Source: Legionella wadsworthii DSM 21896 = ATCC 33877
Lineage (GTDB): Bacteria; Pseudomonadota; Gammaproteobacteria; Legionellales; Legionellaceae
Assembly: GCF_000701265.1 (NCBI RefSeq)
Contig: NZ_KL370761.1
Coordinates: forward strand, 310,888-374,887
DNA: 64,000 nt
Reading direction: 5' to 3'
Positions 8,118 through 17,358 of the stretch are shown here, one piece after another (position 1 is the first letter of the stretch; the number at the start of each line of letters is the position of its first letter). The notes beneath the pieces are model-generated. The model was not told where the DNA came from. It saw only the letters and a program-made list of their open reading frames with translations, and searched no databases. The translations under genes were made by a program, and so were the position numbers.

Positions 8118-8142
8118 GGTGTGGTTTTTTAGAACCAACACC
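8118..8142. terminator. Hairpin between convergent genes
   Basis: GGTGTGGTT (8118-8126) pairs with AACCAACACC (8133-8142) with a one-base bulge and a T-rich loop. It lies between the small membrane protein gene and the end of the valine-degradation operon, which converge here. Confidence 0.4.
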
Positions 8143-8163
8143 AACCCCCTTACGGAATAATTA

Positions 8164-9219
8164 TTATTCTATTAATTCCAGCACTGGATGGCTGCGAGTA
8201 AAGTACTCCTGAACCATCTGTTCTGTAACTAAATCCAGGCTTTTTGGATTCCATTGAGGATTTTTATCCTTATCAATCAATAATGCCCTTACTCCTTCAT
8301 AAAAATCCGAATGATGCATAAAATGTCTTACTATGGTGTAGTCCATCTGCAAACACCCGGCTAAAGACAATCCTGTGGCTTTTTGCAATTGGGCCAGAGT
8401 GATTTTAAGGCTTAAAGGTGATTTATGGGATAAAGTCTTATCCGTAGTAGCAGACCATTCTGTATTGGATTTTTGTAAAGATTCCCGGATTGTTTCCACA
8501 GTGGGGTGTTTAAAACACTCCTCCATAATAGGATTAATTTGACTCGCCGCTTCTGTATCGGAAGACCCTGTAAAGCGCTGTAAACATTGATTGACACGCT
8601 CAAAAGCATCTGTAGATAGATCTTCATTCATTAAAGCATCATACAATGCAGGCATTTTATCGGAAGAGACAACTTTTTTTACCAAACCAGCATTCAGAGC
8701 GTCCTGCGCACCGAGGCGATTACCTGTTAATCCTAAATAAATACCTAAACTTCCTGGGCATCGGGTTAATAAATAACTTGCACCTATATCGGGAAAAAAG
8801 CCTATACCTGTCTCCGGCATGGCAAACACGAAACGCTCACTTGCAACAGGATGGCTGCCATGCATGGAAATTCCCACTCCTCCACCCATAACAATGCCAT
8901 CCATTAAAGAAATATAGGGCTTGCTAAAATGATGAATGTAGTGGTTTAAACGATATTCATGCCAAAAAAATTGCATCTGCTCTGCATCGTTTCCTTGTCC
9001 CGAATAATAAAGCGTCCTAATGTCTCCGCCGGCACAAAAAGCATTTCCGGGTACTGACCGTAAAATCACTGCATGAACGGTGGTATCTTCTTTCCAAAGA
9101 CTAAGTTGTCTTTGCATTTTGAGGATCATATTTAAGGTTAGTGCATTTAAGGCATTTGGCCTATTTAATGTGATAACACCCAATGAAGCTTCTTTGCTAA
9201 ATAGTACCTCATCCACCAT
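8164..9219 (-). CDS. 3-hydroxyisobutyryl-CoA hydrolase
   Basis: Crotonase-superfamily thioesterase that releases 3-hydroxyisobutyrate from its CoA ester in valine breakdown. At 351 residues it is longer than hydratases and matches the HIBYL-CoA hydrolase subfamily. Diagnostic blocks are VPGNAFCAGGDIRTLY, the oxyanion-hole segment MDGIVMGGGVGISMHG, and AMPETGIGFFPDIGASY with the subfamily E and D residues. A helical C-terminal region ends with LLIDKDKNPQWNPKSL, typical of the group. It is the last gene of a minus-strand operon, 2 bases after the hydratase gene, with AAAGGA before its ATG. Confidence 0.9.
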   Translation of the reverse strand: MVDEVLFSKEASLGVITLNRPNALNALTLNMILKMQRQLSLWKEDTTVHAVILRSVPGNAFCAGGDIRTLYYSGQGNDAEQMQFFWHEYRLNHYIHHFSKPYISLMDGIVMGGGVGISMHGSHPVASERFVFAMPETGIGFFPDIGASYLLTRCPGSLGIYLGLTGNRLGAQDALNAGLVKKVVSSDKMPALYDALMNEDLSTDAFERVNQCLQRFTGSSDTEAASQINPIMEECFKHPTVETIRESLQKSNTEWSATTDKTLSHKSPLSLKITLAQLQKATGLSLAGCLQMDYTIVRHFMHHSDFYEGVRALLIDKDKNPQWNPKSLDLVTEQMVQEYFTRSHPVLELIE

Positions 9220-9221
9220 GA

Positions 9222-9998
9222 TTATTGTCCTTTAAACTGTGCAGGTCGTTTCTCTAAAAAGGCAGTTACGCCCTCTTGTTTGTCTTCAGAGGCACAAACT
9301 TTGGCAAAATGGATGGCTTCTAAATGCAAAGCATCTGTTAATGACAAATCATAACCGTGATCGATCGCTTCCATAGTTGCTGCAATAGCAAGCGGCGCCA
9401 TATTTATAATTCCAAGTAAAATTGATTTTCCATGTTCAAGCAAAGCTTCCGGTTCAACTACCCCACTCACTAACCCCCAGTTTAAGGCAGTCTCAGCATC
9501 AATAAATCGTCCCGTCAAACATAAATCTAAAGCGCGTCCTTTGCCAATCAAACGGGCTAGTCGCTGGGTTCCCCCATAGCCAGGGATAACACCCAATTTC
9601 ACTTCAGGTTGTCCAAATTGTGCTTTTGTTGAAGCGATTCTCAATGTTGCAGAAATAGCTAATTCACAGCCACCTCCAAAAGCAAATCCATTGACAGCTG
9701 CCAATGAAGGCTTACCTAAAGTTTCCAAAAGGCGGAATACTTCTTGTCCACGGCAAGCAAATTCATATCCTGTTTGGGCAGTACATTCAGCCAGTCGATT
9801 AATATCTGCACCTGCGCAAAAAGCTTTACCATTACCGGTTATCATTAATGCCTTAACTTTAGGATTGGTTTTGGCGTGATGAAAGAATTCTTCCAGGGCG
9901 TCTAAAACTTCGGAATTTAATGCATTTAATTTTTCTGGTCTGTTTAGAATTAAATATAAAATACCGTGGTTATCCAAATCTTGCTCAATTAAGTTCAT
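9222..9998 (-). CDS. Enoyl-CoA hydratase
   Basis: Crotonase-fold hydratase of 258 residues. Both catalytic glutamates are present: one in GFAFGGGCELA and one in QFGQPEVKLGVIPGYGGTQR. The FCAGADINRLAE segment is also typical. Between an isobutyryl-CoA-dehydrogenase-like gene and HIBYL-CoA hydrolase, the likely substrate is methacrylyl-CoA, although the enzyme may be a general short-chain hydratase. AAGGAG lies 6 bases before the ATG. It is followed after 2 bases by the hydrolase gene, so translation is probably coupled. Confidence 0.92.
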   Translation of the reverse strand: MNLIEQDLDNHGILYLILNRPEKLNALNSEVLDALEEFFHHAKTNPKVKALMITGNGKAFCAGADINRLAECTAQTGYEFACRGQEVFRLLETLGKPSLAAVNGFAFGGGCELAISATLRIASTKAQFGQPEVKLGVIPGYGGTQRLARLIGKGRALDLCLTGRFIDAETALNWGLVSGVVEPEALLEHGKSILLGIINMAPLAIAATMEAIDHGYDLSLTDALHLEAIHFAKVCASEDKQEGVTAFLEKRPAQFKGQ

Positions 9999-10119
9999 TC
10001 AATTACTCCTTATCGATGGATTATGGTGCAGCATGCGTGAATGCCTAACCTGATTGACATTGATAAAAAAAAAATAATTTTTTTTCTAGCATTCAGGATG
10101 AGTACTATTAAAAATCCTA

Positions 10120-11274
10120 TCAGCACAAAAAGTGCTCTTCGTCCAAAGTGGCTTTAGCTACAATTTCACGCATAATTTCATTTGTCCCTTCCAGAATCTG
10201 GTGCACTCTTAAGTCTCTGAATATACGCTCAATTTGGTAATCCCGTAAATAACCATAACCCCCATGAATTTGCATGGCCTTATCGCAAATGCGAAAAGCG
10301 ACATCAGTAGCCAAACGTTTTGCCATGGCACAATATAACGGCACTTGAGGGTCTTTTTTATCCATCGCATTTGCTGCTCGATAAACCATTAATCGAGCGG
10401 CTTCATAATCGGTTAACATATCCGCAAAATAAAAACGTAATGCTTGCATTTGGGTAAGTGGTTTATCAAATTGTTTCCGCTCGTGCATATAAGACTGGGT
10501 CAATCGTAAACAGGCAAGCGCTCCTCCTAAAGAGCAGGAGGCTATGTTAATTCGACCTCCATTTAAAGCATTTAATGCAATCTTAAACCCCATTCCTTCA
10601 TCGCCAACACGATGAGAAATAGGTACACGACAATTCTCAAAAAATACCATGCAGGTTGGTTGACTATGCCATCCCATTTTCTTTTCTTGTTTGCCGTAAC
10701 TAATTCCTGGCGCGTTTTTATCAATAAGTATACAACTTATACCCGCATGTGATTCATCGCCTGTCCGGACCATACATAAGTAAACATCACTTTCGGAACC
10801 CCCAGAAATAAAGGATTTAGAGCCGTTAATGACATAATAGTCACCGTCTTTTACCGCTCTGGTCTTTAATGAAGCAGCATCGGAACCTGATTCAGGTTCC
10901 GTCAGACAATAACTGCCAAATAACTCCATCGAAATTAATTTAGGGCCCCATTTCCTCCGTAACTCTGGACTGGCATATTGGTCAATTAAAGAGGTAACCA
11001 TATTATGTATCGAAAGATAAGCACTCGTACTGACGCAACCCGTAGCTAATTGTTCGAATAACAAAGCAGAGTCCAATCGCGTGAGTTGAGAGCCACCAAT
11101 ATCCTCGCGTGCCATCATACCGGCCATTCCTAAGGATGCTGCTTCCCGTAAAACGTCTTTAGGAAAATAATGTTCTTCGTCCCATTTATTTGCCAAAGGA
11201 GCCAATTTCTCGCGTGCAAAATCAGCTGCCATATCACGGAAGGCTAAATGTTCTGCTGTGAATTCAAAATTCAT
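10120..11274 (-). CDS. Acyl-CoA dehydrogenase, isobutyryl-CoA dehydrogenase-like
   Basis: 384-residue FAD flavoenzyme that introduces the alpha-beta double bond and passes electrons to ETF (etfBA lies at 55.7-57.4 kb). Family blocks are YCLTEPESGSDAASLKT, NGSKSFISGGSESD, QFDKPLTQMQALRF, MQIHGGYGYLRDYQIER and the catalytic glutamate in ILEGTNEIMREIVA. Similarity in length and motifs to ACAD8, together with the HIBYL-CoA hydrolase downstream, points to isobutyryl-CoA and so to valine. Substrate is inferred from context. It is the first gene of the operon, with AAGGA before the ATG, divergent from the glycosylase gene. Confidence 0.92.
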   Translation of the reverse strand: MNFEFTAEHLAFRDMAADFAREKLAPLANKWDEEHYFPKDVLREAASLGMAGMMAREDIGGSQLTRLDSALLFEQLATGCVSTSAYLSIHNMVTSLIDQYASPELRRKWGPKLISMELFGSYCLTEPESGSDAASLKTRAVKDGDYYVINGSKSFISGGSESDVYLCMVRTGDESHAGISCILIDKNAPGISYGKQEKKMGWHSQPTCMVFFENCRVPISHRVGDEGMGFKIALNALNGGRINIASCSLGGALACLRLTQSYMHERKQFDKPLTQMQALRFYFADMLTDYEAARLMVYRAANAMDKKDPQVPLYCAMAKRLATDVAFRICDKAMQIHGGYGYLRDYQIERIFRDLRVHQILEGTNEIMREIVAKATLDEEHFLC

Positions 11275-11351
11275 AACCCATCCTTAGAAAATTTATATAA
11301 TTTTATATAAATGTATTATTATTGCGAATTTTTATCACCCATTAAAGAGAT

Positions 11352-11906
11352 ATGCTTAGAAAATTACCCAGGGTATTTTACGAACGTGATACTGTCTGTG
11401 TTGCCAAAGATCTTCTTGGTAAATACCTCATTCATTATCAATCCGGCCAGCAGTATATAGGAAGAATTGTCGAGGTAGAAGCTTATCTCGGACAACATGA
11501 TCTTGCATCTCATTCTTCTAAAGGCCTTACTCAAAGAACAAAAGTGATGTTTGGGCCTGCAGGATTTGCCTATATCTATTTAATTTATGGGATGTATTAC
11601 TGTACCAATGTTGTTACTGAAAGTGAAGGTATCGGTTCTGCAATATTATTGCGGGCTGTAGAACCTGTAAAAAACATTCAGGGGCGAACACAAGGGCCTG
11701 GTTTACTGTCTAAGGCCATGCATATTGATAAAAAATTGAACCAACATGATTTGACCAGTGATACTTTTTATATCGCCGGGGAAGAAAACGAAACGCCCTT
11801 TGTCATTGTGGAAAAACCAAGGATTGGTGTTCATTATGCAAAAGATTGGGCTGAAAAATTATTGCGCTTTTATATAAAAGATAATGCTTTTATTTCTAAA
11901 CCATGA
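11352..11906 (+). CDS. 3-methyladenine DNA glycosylase, AAG/MPG family
   Basis: Base-excision-repair glycosylase removing alkylated purines. 184 residues, close to other bacterial members. Key features are GRIVEVEAYLG, with the catalytic glutamate, HDLASHSSKGLTQRTKVMFG, and AYIYLIYGMYYCTNVVTE, carrying the tyrosine wedge region. A C-terminal QGPGLLSKAMHI block is also typical. It starts 77 bases from the divergent acyl-CoA dehydrogenase gene and precedes recQ by 57 bases, so the two DNA-repair genes may be co-transcribed. Confidence 0.93.
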   Translation: MLRKLPRVFYERDTVCVAKDLLGKYLIHYQSGQQYIGRIVEVEAYLGQHDLASHSSKGLTQRTKVMFGPAGFAYIYLIYGMYYCTNVVTESEGIGSAILLRAVEPVKNIQGRTQGPGLLSKAMHIDKKLNQHDLTSDTFYIAGEENETPFVIVEKPRIGVHYAKDWAEKLLRFYIKDNAFISKP

Positions 11907-11963
11907 TGATATGATTGCAAGTTTTCTGCGCTTGTAAAAAGAGATAAAAATAAGAATAACTCC

Positions 11964-13781
11964 ATGGAAATTTTTGCAGCACCTGAAACCCGCAATAGCT
12001 CGCTTGCCGTACTCAAAGAATATTTCGGTTTTGATTCATTTAGAACACCCCAGGAAGAAATCATTCATGATGTGATTGCCGGACATGACGTCCTTGTACT
12101 CATGCCTACCGGCGGAGGAAAATCTCTTTGTTATCAAATCCCTGCATTAGTAAGATCCGGAGTAGGTATCGTTGTTTCTCCCTTAATTGCGTTAATGGAA
12201 GATCAAGTGAGTGCTCTTAGATTACAGGGTATCCGCGCTGCGTTTTATAATTCTTCCCTAACGAGTGATGAGGCGAAAAATGTATTAAAACAATTGCATC
12301 ATGATGAATTGGATTTACTTTATGTTGCCCCAGAACGTCTCATAAGCATCTCATTTCTAGAGCGATTAAAAGAATGCCATATCGCCCTATTTGCCATTGA
12401 TGAGGCCCATTGCATTTCTCAATGGGGGCATGATTTTCGGCCTGAATATTCGGCATTGGGGCTTTTAAAAAACCATTTTCCAGAAATTCCCATTGTGGCG
12501 CTTACTGCTACGGCAGACAAACAAACACGTCGGGATATAGTAGAGAAATTAAATTACACTCCCAAAAAATACATTGCATCCTTTAACAGACCCAATATCC
12601 ATTATAAAGTAGCGCTAAAAACAAATGCAGTGAAACAATTAAACCAGTTTTTGCAAACCGTAGAACATCAATCTGGCATTATTTATTGTAGTACACGCGC
12701 GGGCGTTGAAACGCTTTCCAAAAAATTACAGGATTTAGGTTTTAAATCGCGCGGTTATCATGCAGGCCTATCCCACAAAGAAAGAAGGGAGGTACAAACT
12801 TTATTTCGGTATGATCGGATAGACATCGTTGTAGCGACCATTGCTTTTGGTATGGGAATTGATAAATCCAATGTTCGCTTTATTGTTCACTATGATTTGC
12901 CTAAAAATATAGAGGGCTATTATCAGGAAACTGGTCGTGCTGGACGAGATGGGTTACCCGCACAAGCTCTTTTACTCTATGATGCAGCAGATAGTGCTCG
13001 GCTACGCTCCTGGATTATGAGTAATCCTACGGAAGATCAACGCAGGGTAGAGCTGAATAAATTGAACCACATGCTCGCTTTCGCTGAGGCAGCTCATTGT
13101 CGACGTCAAATATTATTGAGGTATTTTGATGAGCCTTATGAGTTGGCATGTCAATATTGTGATGTTTGCGATAATCCGCCAATAACCGCTGATGCAACAG
13201 AAGATGCACGGAAATTCTTATCTTGTATCTACCGATTACGCCAGAATTTTGGATTAACCCATACCATCGAAGTCTTACGAGGCAGTTTGTCAGATAAGAT
13301 AAAACAATGTGGTCATGAGCAACTAAGTACCTTTGGCATTGGCAAGGACAAATCGGTCCATTATTGGAGACATTTAGCCTGGCAACTGATTCACAAAGAA
13401 TATTGCGTACAAGATCTCAACCATTTCAATATTCTTAAACTAACCCCCAAATCGATTCCTTTGCTAAAAGGCGATGAAAAAATTTCATTGACCTTACCCA
13501 ATAGTGATCCCAAGCCTTCTAAAAAGAAAATCAAAGGACAACGGCAAGTTCAAACAGAAAATAATCCATTATTTGAATTACTGCGTGGATTGAGACGCCA
13601 ATTAGCCGATGAAGAAAATAAACCGTCTTTTATGATTTTTAGTGATGCAACCCTATATGCAATGACAGAAGCAAAGCCAAAAAGTTTAGAACAGTTGCTC
13701 CAAGTTCCAGGCGTAGGGCAACATAAATTGTCCCACTATGGGAGTCAATTTCTTAAGGTATTAAACGAGTACAGCGACTAA
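11964..13781 (+). CDS. recQ: ATP-dependent DNA helicase RecQ
   Basis: 3'-to-5' helicase of recombination and fork repair, 605 residues, the usual size. Walker A is MPTGGGKSLCYQ, the DEAH box is AIDEAHCISQWGHDFRPEY, and motif VI is YYQETGRAGRDGLPA. The RQC zinc-binding cysteines appear in C-x2-C-DVC-x-N form (ELACQYCDVCDNP). A C-terminal HRDC domain is visible (about residues 525-600, PLFELLRGLRRQLADEE ... LLQVPGVGQHKL). Stops 7 bases before the convergent ankyrin gene's stop. The Shine-Dalgarno sequence is weak. Confidence 0.97.
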   Translation: MEIFAAPETRNSSLAVLKEYFGFDSFRTPQEEIIHDVIAGHDVLVLMPTGGGKSLCYQIPALVRSGVGIVVSPLIALMEDQVSALRLQGIRAAFYNSSLTSDEAKNVLKQLHHDELDLLYVAPERLISISFLERLKECHIALFAIDEAHCISQWGHDFRPEYSALGLLKNHFPEIPIVALTATADKQTRRDIVEKLNYTPKKYIASFNRPNIHYKVALKTNAVKQLNQFLQTVEHQSGIIYCSTRAGVETLSKKLQDLGFKSRGYHAGLSHKERREVQTLFRYDRIDIVVATIAFGMGIDKSNVRFIVHYDLPKNIEGYYQETGRAGRDGLPAQALLLYDAADSARLRSWIMSNPTEDQRRVELNKLNHMLAFAEAAHCRRQILLRYFDEPYELACQYCDVCDNPPITADATEDARKFLSCIYRLRQNFGLTHTIEVLRGSLSDKIKQCGHEQLSTFGIGKDKSVHYWRHLAWQLIHKEYCVQDLNHFNILKLTPKSIPLLKGDEKISLTLPNSDPKPSKKKIKGQRQVQTENNPLFELLRGLRRQLADEENKPSFMIFSDATLYAMTEAKPKSLEQLLQVPGVGQHKLSHYGSQFLKVLNEYSD

Positions 13782-13788
13782 ACCATGG

Positions 13789-16422
13789 CTAAGCGTGCGA
13801 GCCAAAAGACAGCGGCGAAAGGACTTCCTTTCTTCTGTCAATGAGTTCTTCTGCTTTGAGAATAATAGGATTATGCCGGGAATCACTTCCTGGATAATTT
13901 GATTCACAGAACGCTTTATACTTGTCCAGTTCTTTTTCTCTCATATAAAGTTCGAATTCTTTGTAAAAAGCTCTTCCCGCCACTTCACCAAGAATTTCAA
14001 TAAATTGTTCATACAAACCTGTTTTTGGATTACTGTAAAAGCAAATATCCATAAATTTTTTTTGATAGATGGATGAAAATTGAAATGTGTCATCCACCAA
14101 CTCGGGTATTTGCCTAAAGAGAATATCCATGCCTTGAGATTGAGATGCATTTTTAGCCTGATTTAAAAGCTCTATCACTTCTTCACGCTTTTCCCTGGGA
14201 ACAGTAAGTGAGCGGATGGCTGCAAATTTCTTGTTTTCGGCATTTAAAAAAGGGGCACCACCGACCCGTGCGCCTCGTTCAGCTAATAAAAGTTTCATAT
14301 TTCCATCTGTTAAATTCTTTAAAGTAGCAAGAATCCCATGACCTTTAAATCCGGTAGCTTGAAAAGCCATCCCATCCCTGTCCAGTTGATCTAAAATGCT
14401 CTCTACTTCCGTATTGAGCTCAAGTTTTTTCAAAGCCGTGAATAAAAGCTTAAACTGAGCCGCATGTTCTGGGTGTTTCTCCTCGATGAACTTCTTTAAA
14501 TAGCCATTTAGCACTGCTAACCCTTCATCAAAAAGCCCTGAGCCAAATTGGACATCTGCACCTGGAAATTTCAAAACCTCATTTAACTTTTGTCCGCCAA
14601 ATATAAAATATAGCCTGCGCCGATAAAGGTATTCTTTATAATTCAGATTATAGGCTTCAAAAAATGTTTTGAGAGTCTCGTGTGGAAATGTATTCAAGTG
14701 TGCAATAGTAAGCACGGATTGCTCTTTATTATTTTTGGCCAGTACATCAGCACCCGCTCCCAATAGTAGGGGTATTGCCTCAGCATTCTGGGTAGCAACC
14801 GCTATTAATAATGGCGTATTACCCTCATGATCCCTCGCCTCAAGTAACTGTTTCTTTTGCTGAGGATTCAAGGCGACCAATTGAAGGAGTTTTTTGACTT
14901 CATAATTTTGTTTGTAGCGAATGGCTGTGTGTAATGGGATTTCTTCTTTATTATTCTTTGTAAATATTAAATTTGGACTATGAGCATGAATATAACTCAT
15001 CGCTTCGCCATAATTCCCTTGAGCAATGAGCAGGTGCAGCGCAGTATTGCCGTCACTGTCCTGCTCCTCCAAGCTTGCTCCACTTTGGTGTAAAAAGGTG
15101 ACAATTGTTTCAGAGTTCATCTCAGCAGCAACCAACAAAGGAGTTTTTCCTTTACTGTTATGATCATGGATGGAGAAATAGCCCTTTTCTATCAGATGCA
15201 TCACAAGTAAAGATCGTTGCGTTTTGATTGCTACGAACAATAAATTATCTCCATCTTTATCGGTAGCTTGAATAAGATCAGGTTCGATGCCTAAAAAATA
15301 CTCGATTAATTGTGTCTTACCTAACCTTGCTGCGAATAATATTGGAGTTAATTGGGATTCCGTTGTTGCTGCCAGGGATACGCCGTGTTCAACCAACCAT
15401 CTTACACTATCTATATCACCTTTGATTATGGCTTTAAAAAGCGCCTCCTCTTTTGCATTCGTAGTGGTTTTTTTGAAAAGTAATTCTGCAATTTCAAATT
15501 GGGAACTCTCTAGAGCGTATTGAAAAGCTGTGTTTCCATTTTTACTTTTTAGATCAGCTGGAACACCATGGTCTAATAAAAGGGACACACTGTCTTTATG
15601 TCCGTTTTGGGCAGCGAGCATTAAGGCATTTTCACCTTTATCGTTGATTACCAAAAAGTCAGCGCCTGCTTCCTGTAGAAAATGAAGTGTTTCCATCTGT
15701 CCATTTTTTGCAGCAAAAAAAACAGCATTTTCATGATGTTTGTTTTTTTGATGAACATCACCACCCTTTTGAATCAAGTACTTTATAATCTGTAAATTAC
15801 CTCGTGAAGCAGCAATCATCAGAGGGGTGTCACCATCATCAGTCACTTTTGTAGCATGCTCTTCGGGAAAAGCTTGAAGCGCTTCTAAATGATTATTAAA
15901 AGCAGCGAAATGTACACCGGACCATCCGTCTTTACTTTGATAAAGGAGAATTTCTTCTTTATCTCTTGCTATTCTAAATAGAATCTCCAAAGCTTCAGTA
16001 TCTCCCAAGGCACTTACAAAAAGGGCAATTTTACCAATCTTTTCTCGCCGGAAGCTTGCAGGGGATAAATGCGCCAACTTATCGTATTGTTTCGAGAGCA
16101 CAACAGTAGCTATGGCTCCTAATTGAGAATCTGCCACCAATAATGGCAGTGCTTTATAAGAAGAGTAAAAATAACAACATTCTAAAGGAGTAAATCCGTT
16201 ATTATTGGATGATTTTAAGAAAGGGTTTTCACTTTCTTCTGCTTTTTCAATCAGAACACTTAAGATTTCTGGTTGATCATAAATTGCGGCAAGATGTGCC
16301 AGGGTATTTCCATTCTCATCAGCCGAGAGAAACTCTTCCTCGTCCAAACTTGAAATGAGCTTTTTAAATTGATTCAAATTTCCTTGCTTTATAGCGGCCC
16401 TTAATGATTCAATTTTATTCAT
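13789..16422 (-). CDS. Large ankyrin-repeat protein, candidate effector
   Basis: 877 residues. Residues about 1-590 are a long array of roughly 14 ankyrin repeats, seen as GNT-x-LH-x-AA and PLLLGAGADV-type motifs (for example GDTPLMIAASRGNLQIIKYL, GENALMLAAQNGHKDSV, GNTPLLIAVATQNAE). The last ~280 residues are a non-repeat domain I cannot place. There is no signal peptide. Ankyrin proteins of this layout are frequent Dot/Icm substrates in Legionella, and that inference is based on genus and architecture only. ATG 16422 is preferred over a GTG at 16434, neither with a clear Shine-Dalgarno sequence. The gene is convergent with recQ and they share no visible terminator. Confidence 0.8.
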   Translation of the reverse strand: MNKIESLRAAIKQGNLNQFKKLISSLDEEEFLSADENGNTLAHLAAIYDQPEILSVLIEKAEESENPFLKSSNNNGFTPLECCYFYSSYKALPLLVADSQLGAIATVVLSKQYDKLAHLSPASFRREKIGKIALFVSALGDTEALEILFRIARDKEEILLYQSKDGWSGVHFAAFNNHLEALQAFPEEHATKVTDDGDTPLMIAASRGNLQIIKYLIQKGGDVHQKNKHHENAVFFAAKNGQMETLHFLQEAGADFLVINDKGENALMLAAQNGHKDSVSLLLDHGVPADLKSKNGNTAFQYALESSQFEIAELLFKKTTTNAKEEALFKAIIKGDIDSVRWLVEHGVSLAATTESQLTPILFAARLGKTQLIEYFLGIEPDLIQATDKDGDNLLFVAIKTQRSLLVMHLIEKGYFSIHDHNSKGKTPLLVAAEMNSETIVTFLHQSGASLEEQDSDGNTALHLLIAQGNYGEAMSYIHAHSPNLIFTKNNKEEIPLHTAIRYKQNYEVKKLLQLVALNPQQKKQLLEARDHEGNTPLLIAVATQNAEAIPLLLGAGADVLAKNNKEQSVLTIAHLNTFPHETLKTFFEAYNLNYKEYLYRRRLYFIFGGQKLNEVLKFPGADVQFGSGLFDEGLAVLNGYLKKFIEEKHPEHAAQFKLLFTALKKLELNTEVESILDQLDRDGMAFQATGFKGHGILATLKNLTDGNMKLLLAERGARVGGAPFLNAENKKFAAIRSLTVPREKREEVIELLNQAKNASQSQGMDILFRQIPELVDDTFQFSSIYQKKFMDICFYSNPKTGLYEQFIEILGEVAGRAFYKEFELYMREKELDKYKAFCESNYPGSDSRHNPIILKAEELIDRRKEVLSPLSFGSHA

Positions 16423-16615
16423 TCGATATACCACGACATCATTCTGTTAAATCAAAGTATAGTTTATATCCAGAAGGTGCGATGATGGGATGTCAATACT
16501 CAATGTGTTTATTTTATGAAAGATAAAGATAATCTGCAGAGCCAATTAATAGAATACATTTGAGAGTAATTAATATACACTATGAGTCCATTAAACCCAT
16601 TTTACTTGTTGATCT

Positions 16616-17335
16616 ATGTCGTTTTCACTACTGCCCTTAACTAAATTTGACAAATCTTCGATAAAGAAGACCCTTCTCAGTTCACCCCTCATGTTTTTGT
16701 TGGGGCTTCTTTGTGTTATCTTTTTCTTACTGCAAACATTTACCATTTTCGTGGCCACTTTAAGTGGATCTTTACTTTCTTTATATTTACTTCAAATAAA
16801 GGTTCAAAGTCAGAAAAACCTTGAGAATATGAATTCGTTGTTTCGACTCAAAAAGTGGATTTCTCTTGTTATAAATTGTAATGAACAATTTCAGAAGCAC
16901 CGCAGCGAACAATCAGTTAAAGCCACTCTTCCCTGGGAGGTTTTCATTGGGTTCTATCATTTTAAAACACTTCCTTCTTTCAATGTAAAAGATATCAACT
17001 TTTTATTAAGTACAGATGGGAAAATGACGCAGTTATATGATGCGATTGTAGCATTTCAATCTCACCTGGTTATCCTATCGAACGCACTTAACGAGCTACA
17101 AAAACATCACACCCTCTATTTAGAAAAAATGAATCATTGGGAATCTAAAATAAAAACAATGAAAGCAATAAGAGAGATGAATAGTTCCGACTCCAAAATT
17201 TTGCGGGAGAAAATAGGCGATAATCTTTTTCAGCAACTTATTTTTTTAAAAAACTTATGCAATGAAAAGAGTGATTGTTTAAATATTGCAGGACCCGATT
17301 TATTCAGTTTATTAGAATATTTTGAGATTAGATAA
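16616..17335 (+). CDS. Hypothetical membrane-anchored protein
   Basis: 239 residues. Residues about 24-60 form one long or two short membrane segments (LMFLLGLLCVIFFLLQTFTI and ATLSGSLLSLYLL). The rest is a soluble, probably helical domain with HHTLYLEKMNHWESKIK near residues 165-190. I do not recognise the family. The start codon ATG 16616 lacks a good Shine-Dalgarno sequence. Its stop is directly followed by the REP-rich repeat block. It could be an envelope protein or a membrane-targeted effector; there is not enough to decide. Confidence 0.55.
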   Translation: MSFSLLPLTKFDKSSIKKTLLSSPLMFLLGLLCVIFFLLQTFTIFVATLSGSLLSLYLLQIKVQSQKNLENMNSLFRLKKWISLVINCNEQFQKHRSEQSVKATLPWEVFIGFYHFKTLPSFNVKDINFLLSTDGKMTQLYDAIVAFQSHLVILSNALNELQKHHTLYLEKMNHWESKIKTMKAIREMNSSDSKILREKIGDNLFQQLIFLKNLCNEKSDCLNIAGPDLFSLLEYFEIR

Positions 17336-17358
17336 CCGCAAATACTTGACATTTCCCT

